Counted from the first letter of the stretch, positions 7,637 to 16,857 are shown. The stretch: DNA of 64,000 nucleotides from Terriglobia bacterium (GCA_020073215.1 JAIQFO010000017.1:1-64000), one strand, 5' to 3'. A program made the numbers and translations. Notes: generated from the letters alone by a model not told the origin.

Positions 7637-8152
7637 TCATTCCGGCTCCGGCCCCGATTCCAGTTCCGCTTCCAGCTTGGCTTCGGCGAGATCGTGCATG
7701 GTCGAGAGCTTCAGAATTTCCATTTCGCGGCTTCCGCCGGGTGTGACGACCACGGCGGTGTCGCCGACTTTCTTGTTCAGGAGGGCGCGGCCGATGGGCG
7801 AGGTGGTGGAGATCTTGCCGGCGGCCACGTCGGACTCTTCGCTCATCACCAGCTGGTATTCCATCTCTTCATTCTTGGTGCCGTCGAAGATGGTCACGGT
7901 CGAGCCCAGGCCGACCTTATCCTTGGGGATATTGTTCATGTTGATCAGCGAGAGGTCGGCGAGGCGCTTGCCCAGTTGGCGGACGCGCGCCTTCAGGTAC
8001 TCCTGGCGCTGCTTGGCCATGTGATACTCGGCATTCTCGCTGAGGTCGCCCATGGCGACGGCCTTTTTGATCTCTTTGGGGATATCGAAGGCCAGTTCAC
8101 GCTCGAGCGTGTTCAGTTCGTCCCGAAGCTTCTTCTTAATCTGCTCCGTCAT
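7637..8152 (-). CDS. greA: Transcript cleavage factor GreA
   Basis: GreA enters the RNA polymerase secondary channel and stimulates cleavage of backtracked RNA. The N-terminal coiled coil (KKKLRDELNTLERELAFDIP, then GDLSENAEYHMAKQRQEYLK with the acidic tip) and the C-terminal FKBP-like domain (LGSTVTIFDGT, SPIGRALLNKKVGDTAVVV) are intact. ATG 8152 is preferred over ATG 8161 because a TATAAT on this strand (8165-8160) overlaps the latter. That makes a leaderless mRNA starting at 8152 plausible. The C-terminus has a short acidic extension beyond the usual ~158 residues. Confidence 0.95.
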   Translation of the reverse strand: MTEQIKKKLRDELNTLERELAFDIPKEIKKAVAMGDLSENAEYHMAKQRQEYLKARVRQLGKRLADLSLINMNNIPKDKVGLGSTVTIFDGTKNEEMEYQLVMSEESDVAAGKISTTSPIGRALLNKKVGDTAVVVTPGGSREMEILKLSTMHDLAEAKLEAELESGPEPE

Positions 8153-8159
8153 CCTTGGC

Positions 8160-8165
8160 ATTATA
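8160..8165 (-). promoter_or_regulatory. -10-like TATAAT of greA
   Basis: On the minus strand TATAAT ends seven bases before ATG 8152. It contains the alternative ATG 8161, which could not then be in the transcript. Confidence 0.4.
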
Positions 8166-8430
8166 ACCCTCGGCCAACGGAAAAGGGGCGCTTGCGGGGC
8201 GGAATTGACGCCGCGACATCCCGATCCAACCTCATCAACCGAAATGACTTAACCCGGACAACCGGCCCTGACCTGCTGGTGTGGGGATGGGGCTCTGCTC
8301 CGTCCTGGCGGGGCTTTCGGCTCCGCCCAGGACAGGCTCCGCCGCGCCGCCACGCAGGTTCTCGATTGCCTTCGGAACGGTGCTCGACTAGACTATAAGA
8401 TGTACCTCACCCTCGGGCGAGGGCCCCTCC
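8166..8430. repeat. Repeat-rich region between greA and carD
   Basis: 265 bases without a gene. Around 8278-8350 there are degenerate family A/B-like palindromes (GTGTGGGGATGGGGCTCTGC, then GGGGCTTTCGGCTCCGCCC). A TATAAG at 8394-8399 is a possible -10 element for carD. Confidence 0.5.
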
Positions 8431-8964
8431 ATGACCGGCGACCACGTGTTCCACATCGGCGATAAAGTCGTTTACCCCAACCATGGCGTCGGAATTATTG
8501 AACAAATCAGCAGCCGAAACATGGGAGCGACGGTCGAGAAGTTCTACCTGTTGAAAATCGCAGCGAGCAGCCTAAAAGTGATGGTGCCGTTCGCCAATGT
8601 GGGCAGCGTCGGGATGCGTCCGGTGGTGCGAAATGGCGAAGTGGAGAAGATCGTGGATTACCTCTCCTCGGGCGAATGCATCAATGCGACCGATTGGAAA
8701 GACCGATTCAAGGAGAATTCCGACCGCATGCGCACCGGGTCCCTCGCGGATGTGGCTGCGGTATTGAAGAGCCTGCTCATCCTGGGACAGGCGAAGTCCC
8801 TTTCTTTCCGCGAAAAGAAGATGCTGGAGCGCGCCCGGTTCTTGCTGGTCAGCGAAATCGCGATCTCGCGGAACTGCGAGGAGAGTCTGATCGAACAGGC
8901 TCTGACCAAAGCTCTGACGAAGTGTAATCTGCGCTTCCCGGAAATTAACGAACTTGCCTCCTGA
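8431..8964 (+). CDS. CarD/CdnL family RNA polymerase-binding regulator
   Basis: A 177-residue CarD-type protein. The N-terminal RNA-polymerase-interacting Tudor-like domain starts HIGDKVVYPNHGVGIIEQIS and continues YLLKIAASSLKVMVPFANVG. The C-terminal helical DNA-binding domain includes DWKDRFKENSDRMRTGSLAD, LRGGCG-less AAVLKSLLILGQAKSLSFRE and KKMLERARFLLVSEIA. CarD proteins stabilise open promoter complexes at rRNA and other promoters, and are common in GC-rich bacteria with weak -35 elements. That fits the promoter style seen in this window. It is a stand-alone gene. Confidence 0.93.
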   Translation: MTGDHVFHIGDKVVYPNHGVGIIEQISSRNMGATVEKFYLLKIAASSLKVMVPFANVGSVGMRPVVRNGEVEKIVDYLSSGECINATDWKDRFKENSDRMRTGSLADVAAVLKSLLILGQAKSLSFREKKMLERARFLLVSEIAISRNCEESLIEQALTKALTKCNLRFPEINELAS

Positions 8965-9013
8965 CCGCGTTTAGCGGGCTCCCGTAGCGAAATTTAACCC
9001 CTATCATCCGCCC

Positions 9014-9313
9014 TCATCCAGTGAGATCGGCGGTCTCGTCATCGAGGGGGGGCAATTTGCGGTACGCCTCGATAATCTTCTCCGCTTCGAGCGCGTCTTG
9101 TTCGCGCACTAGAATGACGGTTCCACCTACGCCGGGAAACGCGTCCTGGACCGCGTCAATGGATTTCAAGTCCGATTCGATGCCGGCAGATTCCAGCAGG
9201 CCCTGGACGACGATGGCTTCGTTTTCCTGCTCGGTGTCGAAAATCTTGACGAGTTTTTCGTTGGGCTCGGGTTGGGGCTCGGGTTGAGGCGAGGAGCTAG
9301 TCGGCTCTGGCAT
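9014..9313 (-). CDS. DUF2007-type putative signal-transducing protein
   Basis: A 99-residue soluble protein. After a Pro/Glu/Ser-rich N-terminus (residues 1-20) comes a DUF2007-like domain: VKIFDTEQENEAIVVQGLLE, then SAGIESDLKSIDAVQDAFPG, with VILVREQDALEAEKIIEAYR at the end. This small ferredoxin-like fold is annotated as putative signal transduction, but no molecular role is established. A GGAGGA stretch precedes the start. It is transcribed away from the following plus-strand gene. Confidence 0.72.
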   Translation of the reverse strand: MPEPTSSSPQPEPQPEPNEKLVKIFDTEQENEAIVVQGLLESAGIESDLKSIDAVQDAFPGVGGTVILVREQDALEAEKIIEAYRKLPPLDDETADLTG

Positions 9314-9492
9314 GCGTCCTCCGTAAACTGGCTGTTAACAGATTACGGCAGTTGCTGTAGCTCTGTCTTGCAGGTCACAAAGGTGCACGCCCAGGGGAGG
9401 CTTGATTCGCGGGTGGAAGCTGGCACAATGGCAACTAAGGCGCAACGAGAGGGGCTTGGCCGACATCCAAATCCAAAGAACACGGGGGCAGT

Positions 9493-9762
9493 ATGGACGT
9501 GCCACGGGTCCCGGAACCAGGCGGAGAACACCAGGAACGCATGGAAGAAGCCCGAAGACTGCGGCGCCTGCAGGTGATGATGGGGATGGTGATGTCGGTG
9601 ATCGGCCAGGATCCCGGCCTGACCCTGGACGAGGCGGCGAAGATGGCCGCGAACGCCCGCCGCGCCGCTCTCAGCATGTTTCCCGGCAAAGAGCTTGCCT
9701 ACGATATGATCTACCGGCCCCGGTTGCAGCGGCTGATCAATGAACGCTTCCGGCTGCAGTAG
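9493..9762 (+). CDS. Small helical protein of unknown function
   Basis: 89 residues that I do not recognise. The sequence is strongly helical and charged: RMEEARRLRRLQVMMGMVMS, then TLDEAAKMAANARRAALSMF, then a C-terminal YDMIYRPRLQRLINERFRLQ. There is no signal peptide or membrane segment. Codon use looks like the neighbours and the frame ends cleanly, so it is probably expressed. The ATG has only a weak ribosome binding site (CGGGGGCAG). Longer overlapping frames in this stretch have no protein character. Confidence 0.55.
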   Translation: MDVPRVPEPGGEHQERMEEARRLRRLQVMMGMVMSVIGQDPGLTLDEAAKMAANARRAALSMFPGKELAYDMIYRPRLQRLINERFRLQ

Positions 9763-9885
9763 AGACTTCGCAGGGCGGGTTGCTGGCTTACCAGTTAGGT
9801 CCTAAGCCGTGTATGCGTCGTTGACAGGTGCTCGGGGCGGGTTAAGCTGAAGGACGGCTCAACAGACGGGAGCCCCGAGGTCGTC

Positions 9886-10353
9886 ATGAAGAAACTCGTG
9901 TGCAGTACGCCGCTCTACATGGCGTTGCTGGTCTCGTTTTTCTGCGCCGTGGCATTCGCCCAAGATCCCACCAAGGTCGAGCCCACGCATTACAAGCTGG
10001 CTTTTGAGAATGAGTACGTCCAGGTGGTGAGTGTCCACTATGGACCGCATGAAAAGTCGGGTTTGCACGCGCATCCGGGAGGCGTGGTCGTCGTTATTAC
10101 TGCCGGGCATCTCCGCTTCACGGATGAAAATGGCAAGACGCAAGAGGTGTCTGCCAAGCCGGGCGAGGCCCGCTGGTTCCCGCCCTTCAAGCACAAAGTG
10201 GAAAACCTCGGCGCGACTTCCTACAACGCCGTCTATATCGGGATTAAGAACAAGCATCTCAACAACGAGGCCAGCCTGAAGGGTGGGCCATCGGAGATGG
10301 ATGCGCAGACGAAGAAGCTGGTGGCAGAGGCCCTACTGGCTGCGATGAAGTGA
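9886..10353 (+). CDS. Secreted cupin-domain protein
   Basis: A 155-residue protein with a signal peptide (LYMALLVSFFCAVAFAQ, residues ~9-25). The mature protein is a single small cupin barrel: GLHAHPGGVVVVITAGHLRF holds the first metal-binding motif, and AKPGEARWFPPFKHKVENLG the second with its histidine. Small exported cupins of this kind are frequent in acidobacteria, and substrates are unknown. It converges with the DUF3108 gene, whose stop lies only four bases away on the other strand. Confidence 0.83.
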   Translation: MKKLVCSTPLYMALLVSFFCAVAFAQDPTKVEPTHYKLAFENEYVQVVSVHYGPHEKSGLHAHPGGVVVVITAGHLRFTDENGKTQEVSAKPGEARWFPPFKHKVENLGATSYNAVYIGIKNKHLNNEASLKGGPSEMDAQTKKLVAEALLAAMK

Positions 10354-10357
10354 GATT

Positions 10358-11188
10358 CTACTTTTCGATCCGTTGCAGGCGAAACAGCAGCGTGCCCCAT
10401 CCCAGCTTGGCGCGCATCTGTACCGGCGTGTGGCTTGCATCCTCCGAGTACCATACCCACACCCTGCCCTTGGACTGCAACGAGCCGGAGATGGCTTCGG
10501 CAGTCACCAGCACGGCCGGGAAGGTTCCGGCGGGCACTTTGATCTGCTCGCGTTTTTCCACGGTGGCGCGGACGATCGTCGTCTTCCCGTCGCTGATCGG
10601 GAACTCGTAGCTGGCGCCCAGATGCAAGGGCAGCGACTGCAGGTAGTAGAAGCCGGTGATGACGTCGGTGGCGCAGGCGGCTAAATCGTTTTCGACGTGC
10701 TTGGTCTCGCCGGTCTTCAGGTTCTTCTCATCGAGGGTACTTTTCTTGCGAGCGTAATCGAAGTGAATCGAAGTCTCGCGCTTGTGAGTGCCTTCTTCGC
10801 TGTGCTTGAAGATGGAGAGCGAGCAGAAGGTGCGGGGATCGAAGCGCGATTCGAAGCGGTCGTGCACGGGAAAGAGGATGTTGACGGCTCCCGAAGATTC
10901 GGCGGAGGCGGTGACTTTACGTTCGTTTCCGGCGGCTCCCATGGTTACGACGGCGGTTCCGGCGGTGATCAGGTGCCACTCTGCTGCATAGACGTAGCTG
11001 CGTCCGTCAGGGAAGGGGTAGTTGGGACGCGGCGGCGCAATTTGAACGGGAGCGGGGCCGATGGACGCTGTGGGCGGGGCTTGCTGCGCCGATAACGTGG
11101 CCGCAATGAGCAACGTCGTCATCAGACGGCAATTCGAGTGGGTGTTTAGCACTGTCTTTTGTTTAGCCCCTGGTAGAGGAAACCCCAC
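10358..11188 (-). CDS. DUF3108-domain protein
   Basis: A protein of up to 276 residues matching the DUF3108 pattern: YPFPDGRSYVYAAEWHLITA at the start of the domain, VHDRFESRFDPRTFCSLSIF, HFDYARKKSTLDEKNLKTGE, YYLQSLPLHLGASYEFPISD and the closing VWYSEDASHTPVQMRAKLGW. An N-terminal hydrophobic stretch (LMTTLLIAATLSAQ) looks like a signal sequence, so the real start may be the ATG at residue 23 rather than GTG 11188. It follows the methyltransferase-like gene by six bases and ends the LPS-core operon. Related domains occur in exported proteins with beta-rich folds, and no activity is established. Confidence 0.78.
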   Translation of the reverse strand: MGFPLPGAKQKTVLNTHSNCRLMTTLLIAATLSAQQAPPTASIGPAPVQIAPPRPNYPFPDGRSYVYAAEWHLITAGTAVVTMGAAGNERKVTASAESSGAVNILFPVHDRFESRFDPRTFCSLSIFKHSEEGTHKRETSIHFDYARKKSTLDEKNLKTGETKHVENDLAACATDVITGFYYLQSLPLHLGASYEFPISDGKTTIVRATVEKREQIKVPAGTFPAVLVTAEAISGSLQSKGRVWVWYSEDASHTPVQMRAKLGWGTLLFRLQRIEK

Positions 11189-11194
11189 GGCAGA

Positions 11195-11776
11195 CTACCA
11201 CACCAGCTTGGCGACGAGGACCGCGAGCACGACCACGCAGCCCATGCTGGCCTCGTATTCGCGGTGCTTCCAATAGCGTGCGGAGGAGTAGGCGCTCTGC
11301 TGGTGACCATAGGGTGTAAGCCGGGGCAACAGGCGGGGCACGTGGCGCGCGTAGTCTTCGTAGTCAGGGAACGTCTGGCGCAGGTAGCGCTCTTCGCCCG
11401 CGATGACCGGAACATAAATCACGGCGAACATCAGAAGCATGATCGCGACGATCCACCAACTGCGCGCCGCGATGGCGAAGCCCGCCGCCAGGATCAACGA
11501 GCCGAGGTACAGAGGGTTGCGAGTGTAAGAATAGGGGCCGCTGGTGGTGAGCTGCTTGTCTTTTTGCACGTGGCCGGACGCCAGTCCGCGTAGGAGGAGT
11601 CCGGGAACGAGCACCAGGCCGCCCGCAACGAGCGAGGTCCCAGTTGGCCGCGCCAGCAATACAAAAACCACCGCAAAAATAAATCCAAGGGGCACGCGGA
11701 TGCGGCGAGCCACGCGCGACCAGGCGTCGCTGGCGGTTGGCGGGGGTTGCGACCCGGATTGTGAAAGTTCATTCAC
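11195..11776 (-). CDS. Isoprenylcysteine carboxyl methyltransferase-like (ICMT/PEMT) membrane protein
   Basis: 193 residues with four or five membrane segments and the C-terminal ICMT-family signature: GPYSYTRNPLYLGSLILAAG, followed later by EERYLRQTFPDYEDYARHVP. The bacterial relatives methylate unknown, probably lipid, substrates with S-adenosylmethionine. GTG 11776 starts one base after the waaC stop and is preferred to the longer reading that overlaps waaC. The position inside an LPS operon suggests an envelope lipid or sugar substrate. That is inference. Confidence 0.8.
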   Translation of the reverse strand: MNELSQSGSQPPPTASDAWSRVARRIRVPLGFIFAVVFVLLARPTGTSLVAGGLVLVPGLLLRGLASGHVQKDKQLTTSGPYSYTRNPLYLGSLILAAGFAIAARSWWIVAIMLLMFAVIYVPVIAGEERYLRQTFPDYEDYARHVPRLLPRLTPYGHQQSAYSSARYWKHREYEASMGCVVVLAVLVAKLVW

Positions 11777-11777
11777 T

Positions 11778-12857
11778 TTAGCGGTGCAGCAGTTTCCGAG
11801 TTGCGGCGACAACTTCGCCTACCGTGATTTCGAGCAGGCCTTGTTCCGGTTCGCGGTGCCGGGTGTGATCGGTGATACTGCTCACGCTTCGCAGCACAAG
11901 CGATTGTGTTCCGAACGGGCCGTTGCGCGCGGGACTGGTCGGGCCAAAGATCGCCACCACCGGGATTTTCAAAGCAGCCGCCAGGTGCATCGGTCCCGTA
12001 TCGCCGCCTATGAGCAAGCGAGCCCGACGCGTGAGCGCAATCAACTCCGAAACCGAGCAGGCGATCTTTCGCGCTGCTCCTTCGCTGGCAGCCTCCACAG
12101 CCACGGCCAGCCCTTCTTCTCCGGGCCCGTAGTTTACCAGCGAAGATAGTCCATCTTTCGCGAGTTCCCTGGCAACCTGCCCATAACGCTCTGCCGGCCA
12201 CCTTTTGGCCCCCCATCCGGCGCCGGGACTGAGAATCGCGAAGCCGTTCCCATCCGAGGTGAGGCCGGCAATTTTGCTTTCCGCATCCGGGTCCACGGGG
12301 AACTCCGCGTGAGCTTCCGCCGATATTGCAATGTTCGTGGTGGAAACGACTGCTCCGGCGAGTGCCAGCGCCTGTTCGACGACGTGCGTGCCGTTCGTCT
12401 TCAAGAGCACTTGTCGCGTGTAGAACATGCTGGCGGCATTCTCGCGCGGCTGCGTGCTGCCATACACAACGGGCGATCCCGACCACCGCGCCAGCAGCGC
12501 GGAACGCACCGCGCCTTGAAAATCAATCACCGCATCGTAGTGAATTCCGCGCAACTCGCTCAACCCCGCAGCCATCTGCTGCCAGGTGTTGAAGGAGAAC
12601 AGCGCGCGGCGCCATTCCGCCGTGTTGACGGAATGCACGCGGTCGACCAGTGGGCGCTGCGGGGAGCGCGGACCCGAACGCGGATAGCGCCAGGTGCAGA
12701 GCAGTTCGGCCCAGCGCTCCTCGACGAGCCACCCCAGGGTGGCATCGGGGAAAGCCTGGCGCAGCGCGGCGGCGGCGGGCAGAGTGTGGACGATGTCTCC
12801 CATGGCGCTGAGGCGCACGACGAGCAGGCTGTCGAATCGGGGCGTACTGACCGTCAC
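11778..12857 (-). CDS. waaC: Lipopolysaccharide heptosyltransferase I
   Basis: A 359-residue GT9-family glycosyltransferase that adds the first heptose from ADP-heptose to Kdo in the LPS inner core. [20 protein letters not shown] is the canonical start. [39 protein letters not shown] and the nucleotide-binding [20 protein letters not shown] with [15 protein letters not shown] follow. It overlaps hldE2 (ADP-heptose formation) by four bases in an ATGA-type junction. The order of synthesis and use of ADP-heptose is therefore encoded in one operon. Confidence 0.94.
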   Translation of the reverse strand: MTVSTPRFDSLLVVRLSAMGDIVHTLPAAAALRQAFPDATLGWLVEERWAELLCTWRYPRSGPRSPQRPLVDRVHSVNTAEWRRALFSFNTWQQMAAGLSELRGIHYDAVIDFQGAVRSALLARWSGSPVVYGSTQPRENAASMFYTRQVLLKTNGTHVVEQALALAGAVVSTTNIAISAEAHAEFPVDPDAESKIAGLTSDGNGFAILSPGAGWGAKRWPAERYGQVARELAKDGLSSLVNYGPGEEGLAVAVEAASEGAARKIACSVSELIALTRRARLLIGGDTGPMHLAAALKIPVVAIFGPTSPARNGPFGTQSLVLRSVSSITDHTRHREPEQGLLEITVGEVVAATRKLLHR

Positions 12858-13348
12858 GATTTTCGCGGCTCCAGCCGCGAACGAATGATCTCAGTGGCCG
12901 AGTGATTCTTGGGATCACCCACGACGACGACGCGGCCGCCACAGGCTTGGACTTCGTCGCGCTCGGGGACGCTCTCTGCCGTGTAGTCGGTGCCCTTGGC
13001 ATGAAAGTCAGGTCGGATTTCGCGAATGATGGCGCGCACGTCCTCTTCTGGAAAGACTACGACCGCGTCCACGTCCTCGAGCGACGCCAGAATCTCCGCG
13101 CGTTCTTCGGCGGGCATTATGGGCCGCCCTTCACCTTTCAATCCGCGCACGGAGGCATCGGCGTTCACCGCAACAATCAGCTTGCCGCCGAGTTCGCGGG
13201 CAGCATGCAGGTAGCGGACGTGGCCGACGTGAAGCAGATCGAAACAACCGTTGGCCAGGGTGACGCGCTCGCCGGCGCTGCGCCAATTTGCGACACGGCG
13301 CTGAAGTTCTGTGCGCGAAACAATCTTTTGATGGAGTGATGTAGTCAA
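12854..13348 (-). CDS. hldE2: D-glycero-beta-D-manno-heptose 1-phosphate adenylyltransferase
   Basis: 164 residues of the cytidylyltransferase fold, equal to the C-terminal half of E. coli HldE. It adenylates heptose-1-phosphate to give ADP-heptose for the LPS core. The HxGH nucleotide motif is in [20 protein letters not shown], followed by [20 protein letters not shown] and [18 protein letters not shown]. The terminal [12 protein letters not shown] is typical. The kinase half is a separate gene immediately upstream. The end overlaps waaC by four bases. Confidence 0.94.
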   Translation of the reverse strand: MTTSLHQKIVSRTELQRRVANWRSAGERVTLANGCFDLLHVGHVRYLHAARELGGKLIVAVNADASVRGLKGEGRPIMPAEERAEILASLEDVDAVVVFPEEDVRAIIREIRPDFHAKGTDYTAESVPERDEVQACGGRVVVVGDPKNHSATEIIRSRLEPRKS

Positions 13349-13379
13349 TGATTTTGATCTGCAATGGCGACTGTGTGGA

Positions 13380-13437
13380 AGCGAGGCTGCGCCCCGCTTG
13401 GACGGGGCCCTTCGGCTCCGCTCGTCACCACACTCTC
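13380..13437. repeat. Palindromic repeat related to family A
   Basis: GCGAGGCTGCGCCCCGCTTG, then GACGGGGCCCTTCGGCTCCG and CTCGTCACCACACTC. It is a degenerate two-hairpin element with the CACAC tail. Confidence 0.6.
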
Positions 13438-13448
13438 GTCCCTATACT

Positions 13449-14492
13449 CTAATGCTCGCGCGCGACCGGCGGCGTCTGGTCCAGCGCCTGCAGCAATTCT
13501 TGCTGGCTGACGGTGGCGGTGCCGCGCTTCATGACCACGATGCCGCCCGCGTAATTTGCCAGGTGCGCCGCCTCTTCGGCGGTTGCGCCCGCCGCCAGAG
13601 CAGCGGTAAAAGTCGCGATGACCGTATCGCCCGCGCCGGTTACGTCGGCGACCTCGTCGCTGCCATAGATCGGAATGTCCACTGGTTTGTGCCGGCGCGG
13701 GAAAACCACCAGGCCATCCTTGCCGCGGGTGATCAGCAGCGCTTCCAGGTTCATCGCGCCCGTGATCTGGTCTCCTGCGGCGACGAGGCGCTCCCAGTCG
13801 TTGCCAATACAGATACCTAGAACTTCTTCCACCTCAGATTCATTGGGTGTTGCGGCCGAGACGCCGGTGAACTCGAGCATGCGATGGCGCGAGTCAAGGG
13901 TTACGGGAACTTTGTCGAGCCCGCGTTTTTCCCGAATCACATTCAGCAGGGTGGGCGTGGCCGCGCCGTATCCATAGTCGGAAACCAGCAGCGCGTCGGA
14001 GGCGCGGGCATATTCGCGGGCTGCCAACACAAGCTCGCGGCGCAAATGCGCATTGGGACCTTCGCTGGGCTCGCGGTCAAGGCGCACGACCTGTTGTCCG
14101 GCAGTATGCGCGAACCCGGCGAGGATACGCGTTTTAGTCACGGTAGTGTAGCTCTTGTCTTTGAGGACACCGCTTACGGGGATGCGTTTGTGGCGGAAAG
14201 CGCGCAGCAGCAGCTTTCCCGGCTCGTCGTCGCCCACCACACCAACCGGCAAGACGTTCACCCCGAGGTCGGCAAGGTTGTAGATAGCATTGGCGCCGCC
14301 GCCGGGAAGCACCTGGCGATCGTGGTGCTTCAAAATCAGCACGGGCGCTTCGCGCGAGACGCGAGAAATCTCGCCGAACACGAACTCGTCGGCGACCAGG
14401 TCGGCGAGGACGGTGATCGTGAGCTTGGGAAAAGATTCGACGATCTTGCGCAGACGGAGGCGGCCGTTCTCTTTAGTAGGCTTTGTCATCAA
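13449..14492 (-). CDS. hldE1: D-glycero-beta-D-manno-heptose-7-phosphate kinase (PfkB/ribokinase family)
   Basis: 347 residues equal to the N-terminal half of HldE, phosphorylating heptose-7-phosphate at C1. VLADLVADEFVFGEISRVSR and LPGGGANAIYNLADLGVNVL are the substrate and glycine-rich regions of the family. The C-terminal PfkB signature with the catalytic aspartate is DVTGAGDTVIATFTAALAAG. ALLVSDYGYGAATP and DSRHRMLEFTG match heptose kinases more than ribokinases. The flanking hldE2 and waaC support the assignment. It is separated from hldE2 by a repeat element. Confidence 0.92.
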   Translation of the reverse strand: MMTKPTKENGRLRLRKIVESFPKLTITVLADLVADEFVFGEISRVSREAPVLILKHHDRQVLPGGGANAIYNLADLGVNVLPVGVVGDDEPGKLLLRAFRHKRIPVSGVLKDKSYTTVTKTRILAGFAHTAGQQVVRLDREPSEGPNAHLRRELVLAAREYARASDALLVSDYGYGAATPTLLNVIREKRGLDKVPVTLDSRHRMLEFTGVSAATPNESEVEEVLGICIGNDWERLVAAGDQITGAMNLEALLITRGKDGLVVFPRRHKPVDIPIYGSDEVADVTGAGDTVIATFTAALAAGATAEEAAHLANYAGGIVVMKRGTATVSQQELLQALDQTPPVAREH

Positions 14493-14541
14493 TATGCCGG
14501 GTCACAGTAATCTGGGTGATCGGGTGCAACTCAAGATTTTC

Positions 14542-15486
14542 TCACGAGCGGGGCTTGCGTTCCGCGATTCTCGCCAAAATGGCATCCACAATGTCAGTCG
14601 GATGGTCGAGCGTAAGGCTTAGCGAGGCGATCGCGAACGGCTGAAGATCCGCCTGAAACGATCCCAGATTGACCGCATCTTTCTCCGTGGTGAGGAAGCC
14701 GCCGGCGCTGAGTTTGACGCGCATGGCCAGCAGGCGCTCGACGTCGCTTCTGTCGTAGGGGTGGTGGTCGCGAAACTCGATTTCCGCCGCGGGCGTAATT
14801 CCGGCGGCGCGTACCTGGGCGAAAAACTGTTCGGGGCGCGCGATGCCGCAGAAAACGACGGGCGCGGAAGGCAGGTTCGGGAGAACGAGCTTACGCTCGA
14901 TTCGCCAGAGCGGCTTTTCCCGCAGCGCGGGATGATCCACCGCCAAGCCTCGGGGCAGCACGACCGCGTCTGCACGTGCCAGCGAGGAGAGCGGCTCTCG
15001 CAGTCGCCCCGAGGGCAGCATCCGGTCATCGAAGTCGCGCTCGGTGATCAGGACGATATCGAAGTCTCGAGTCAGAGAACGGTGCTGAAAGCCGTCGTCG
15101 AGGATGTGCAATTGCGATTGGAATTTCCGCTCCGCGACTCGACCCGCGGCGTAGCGGCTTTCCCCGACCACTACAGGAACGCCCAGCCGCCGGGCAATCA
15201 ACAGCGGTTCATCGCCGAAATCGGCAGCGTTGCCATCGGCATCGACCACGAGCACGCCGCGAGTTTTGCGGCCGTATCCGCGTGAAAGCACGTCGAACCG
15301 AACGCCGCGCGCTTTCAGCAGTTCGCCGAGCGCAATCACAAACGGCGTCTTGCCCGAACCGCCAACCGACAGATTCCCGACGCTGACCACGGGCTGTTCC
15401 AGCCGTCGCGATGAAAGCATGCCGCGATCAAAGAGCGTGTTTCTTAGAGCGGTTACGGAGCCGTAGAGTCCTGTTAGCGGATTCAA
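14542..15486 (-). CDS. lpxK: Tetraacyldisaccharide 4'-kinase LpxK
   Basis: A 314-residue inner-membrane-associated kinase making lipid IVA in lipid A synthesis. VVSVGNLSVGGSGKTPFVIA contains the Walker A loop that marks LpxK, followed by VLSRGYGRKTRGVLVVDADG and LHILDDGFQHRSLTRDFDIV with the catalytic aspartates. VVFCGIARPEQFFAQVRAAG and EFRDHHPY belong to the C-terminal lobe. Its start overlaps the stop of waaA by four bases, so the two are translationally coupled. Confidence 0.95.
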   Translation of the reverse strand: MNPLTGLYGSVTALRNTLFDRGMLSSRRLEQPVVSVGNLSVGGSGKTPFVIALGELLKARGVRFDVLSRGYGRKTRGVLVVDADGNAADFGDEPLLIARRLGVPVVVGESRYAAGRVAERKFQSQLHILDDGFQHRSLTRDFDIVLITERDFDDRMLPSGRLREPLSSLARADAVVLPRGLAVDHPALREKPLWRIERKLVLPNLPSAPVVFCGIARPEQFFAQVRAAGITPAAEIEFRDHHPYDRSDVERLLAMRVKLSAGGFLTTEKDAVNLGSFQADLQPFAIASLSLTLDHPTDIVDAILARIAERKPRS

Positions 15487-16790
15487 GATGAGACACCCAT
15501 CAACCGCAGCAGCACCGTTATCGTCCTGTCGGTGGCGCCGCGCTGCGAGTCGAGCGCTGCCAGCGCGTTCCGGCCAAGCGTGGTTCGTTCGCCGCCGTTT
15601 TCGATCAGCTCCATAAAGACCAGAGGCAGCTCCGCCACACCTACGATGCGGACAGCGTTGCGACTGGCGAAGAAACGGACAACGTCGCGGAAATTCTCGT
15701 AGTGGTTGCCGGTGACAATGGGAACGCCATGGAGTGCGGGCTCAAGAATGTTGTGTCCGCCGCGCGGCACCAGGCTGCCGCCGACGAAGGCGACGGTGGC
15801 CAGCGAATAGAGCGCAGCCAGTTCCCCGATACTATCGACCAGAAACACACCGCCAGCCAGCGGTTCACCGCTCCAGAGAGAACGCCGCCACATCCGGAAG
15901 CCGAGTTTCTCGACGAGTTCAGCAACCTCTGCAAAACGTTCGGGATGCCGTGGGGCAAGCATCATCACCGCCTTCGGATGATTGGCCAGAATATTGCGAA
16001 ACGCGGAAAGCAGCGGGCCTTCTTCATCCTCGAGCGTGCTGCCACACACCAGGATCGGCCCGGCCCCGGAGCGGCTGAACTCTTCCCGGAGACTGGCAAC
16101 GATCGGCGGCGGCGGCAGTGGCGCTACATCGAATTTCAGATTGCCCGCCACCGTGACCTTCGATTCGGGCACGCCAATTTCCATGAGCCGACGCCGGTCT
16201 TCTTCGCTCTGGGGCAGAAAAACATCGACGTTCGCGAGCGTCTTCTCCAGCAGTCGCGGAAGCCAAGAGCGGAGACGCTGGTAGCGGGGAAACGAGCGGT
16301 CGGAAATGCGGCAGTTGATCACTGCGATGCGCGCCCCGCTACGCTTGGCAAGGCGAAAGAAATTCGGCCAGAACTCAGTTTCGGCGACGACCACGAGTTC
16401 CGGACGCAAGGCTTCGAGGTAGGGCCGGACGGCGAAAGCAAAGTCCAGAGGGAAGTAGAATACGTTTTCCGCGCCGAACTGGCGCGCGGCGAGTTTCTGC
16501 CCCGTGCTGGTGGTGGTCGAAATCATTACGCGGTGGGACGGGAATTTCTGCCGCAGCCGGGTGACCACCGCGCTCGAAGTCACCACCTCGCCCACCGAAA
16601 CCGCGTGAACCCAGATTGCGGGTCTCTCGCCGGGAACAGCCAGAACGGGGGGGACGGCGCCGAACCTCTGACGCAGGCCGGCTCGATACTTGCCGTGGCG
16701 CATCATCTGCAGCACCCAGTAGGGCAGCGTCAGCACCAGAATAAAAGCGAGCAGCGCACTGTAGAGCGCGTACATGAAGAGAAGACCCAT
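15483..16790 (-). CDS. waaA: 3-deoxy-D-manno-octulosonic acid (Kdo) transferase
   Basis: A 435-residue GT30 glycosyltransferase that adds Kdo to lipid A. An N-terminal membrane anchor (LYSALLAFILVLTLPYWVLQ) is followed by AIWVHAVSVGEVVTSSAVVT, STTTSTGQKLAARQFGA, ELVVVAETEFWPNFFRLAKR and the nucleotide-sugar region FVGGSLVPRGGHNILEPALH. LVCGSTLEDEEGPLL is also characteristic. ATG 16790 or ATG 16775 could be the start. It heads the minus-strand LPS block and is divergent from the plus-strand gene at 16870. Confidence 0.95.
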   Translation of the reverse strand: MGLLFMYALYSALLAFILVLTLPYWVLQMMRHGKYRAGLRQRFGAVPPVLAVPGERPAIWVHAVSVGEVVTSSAVVTRLRQKFPSHRVMISTTTSTGQKLAARQFGAENVFYFPLDFAFAVRPYLEALRPELVVVAETEFWPNFFRLAKRSGARIAVINCRISDRSFPRYQRLRSWLPRLLEKTLANVDVFLPQSEEDRRRLMEIGVPESKVTVAGNLKFDVAPLPPPPIVASLREEFSRSGAGPILVCGSTLEDEEGPLLSAFRNILANHPKAVMMLAPRHPERFAEVAELVEKLGFRMWRRSLWSGEPLAGGVFLVDSIGELAALYSLATVAFVGGSLVPRGGHNILEPALHGVPIVTGNHYENFRDVVRFFASRNAVRIVGVAELPLVFMELIENGGERTTLGRNALAALDSQRGATDRTITVLLRLMGVSS

Positions 16791-16857
16791 TCTAAATGGC
16801 GGGGCGAAATCCGATTCGATCGTCGGCGAGACAGCACGGCGTGGAGCGGCGGCATCC

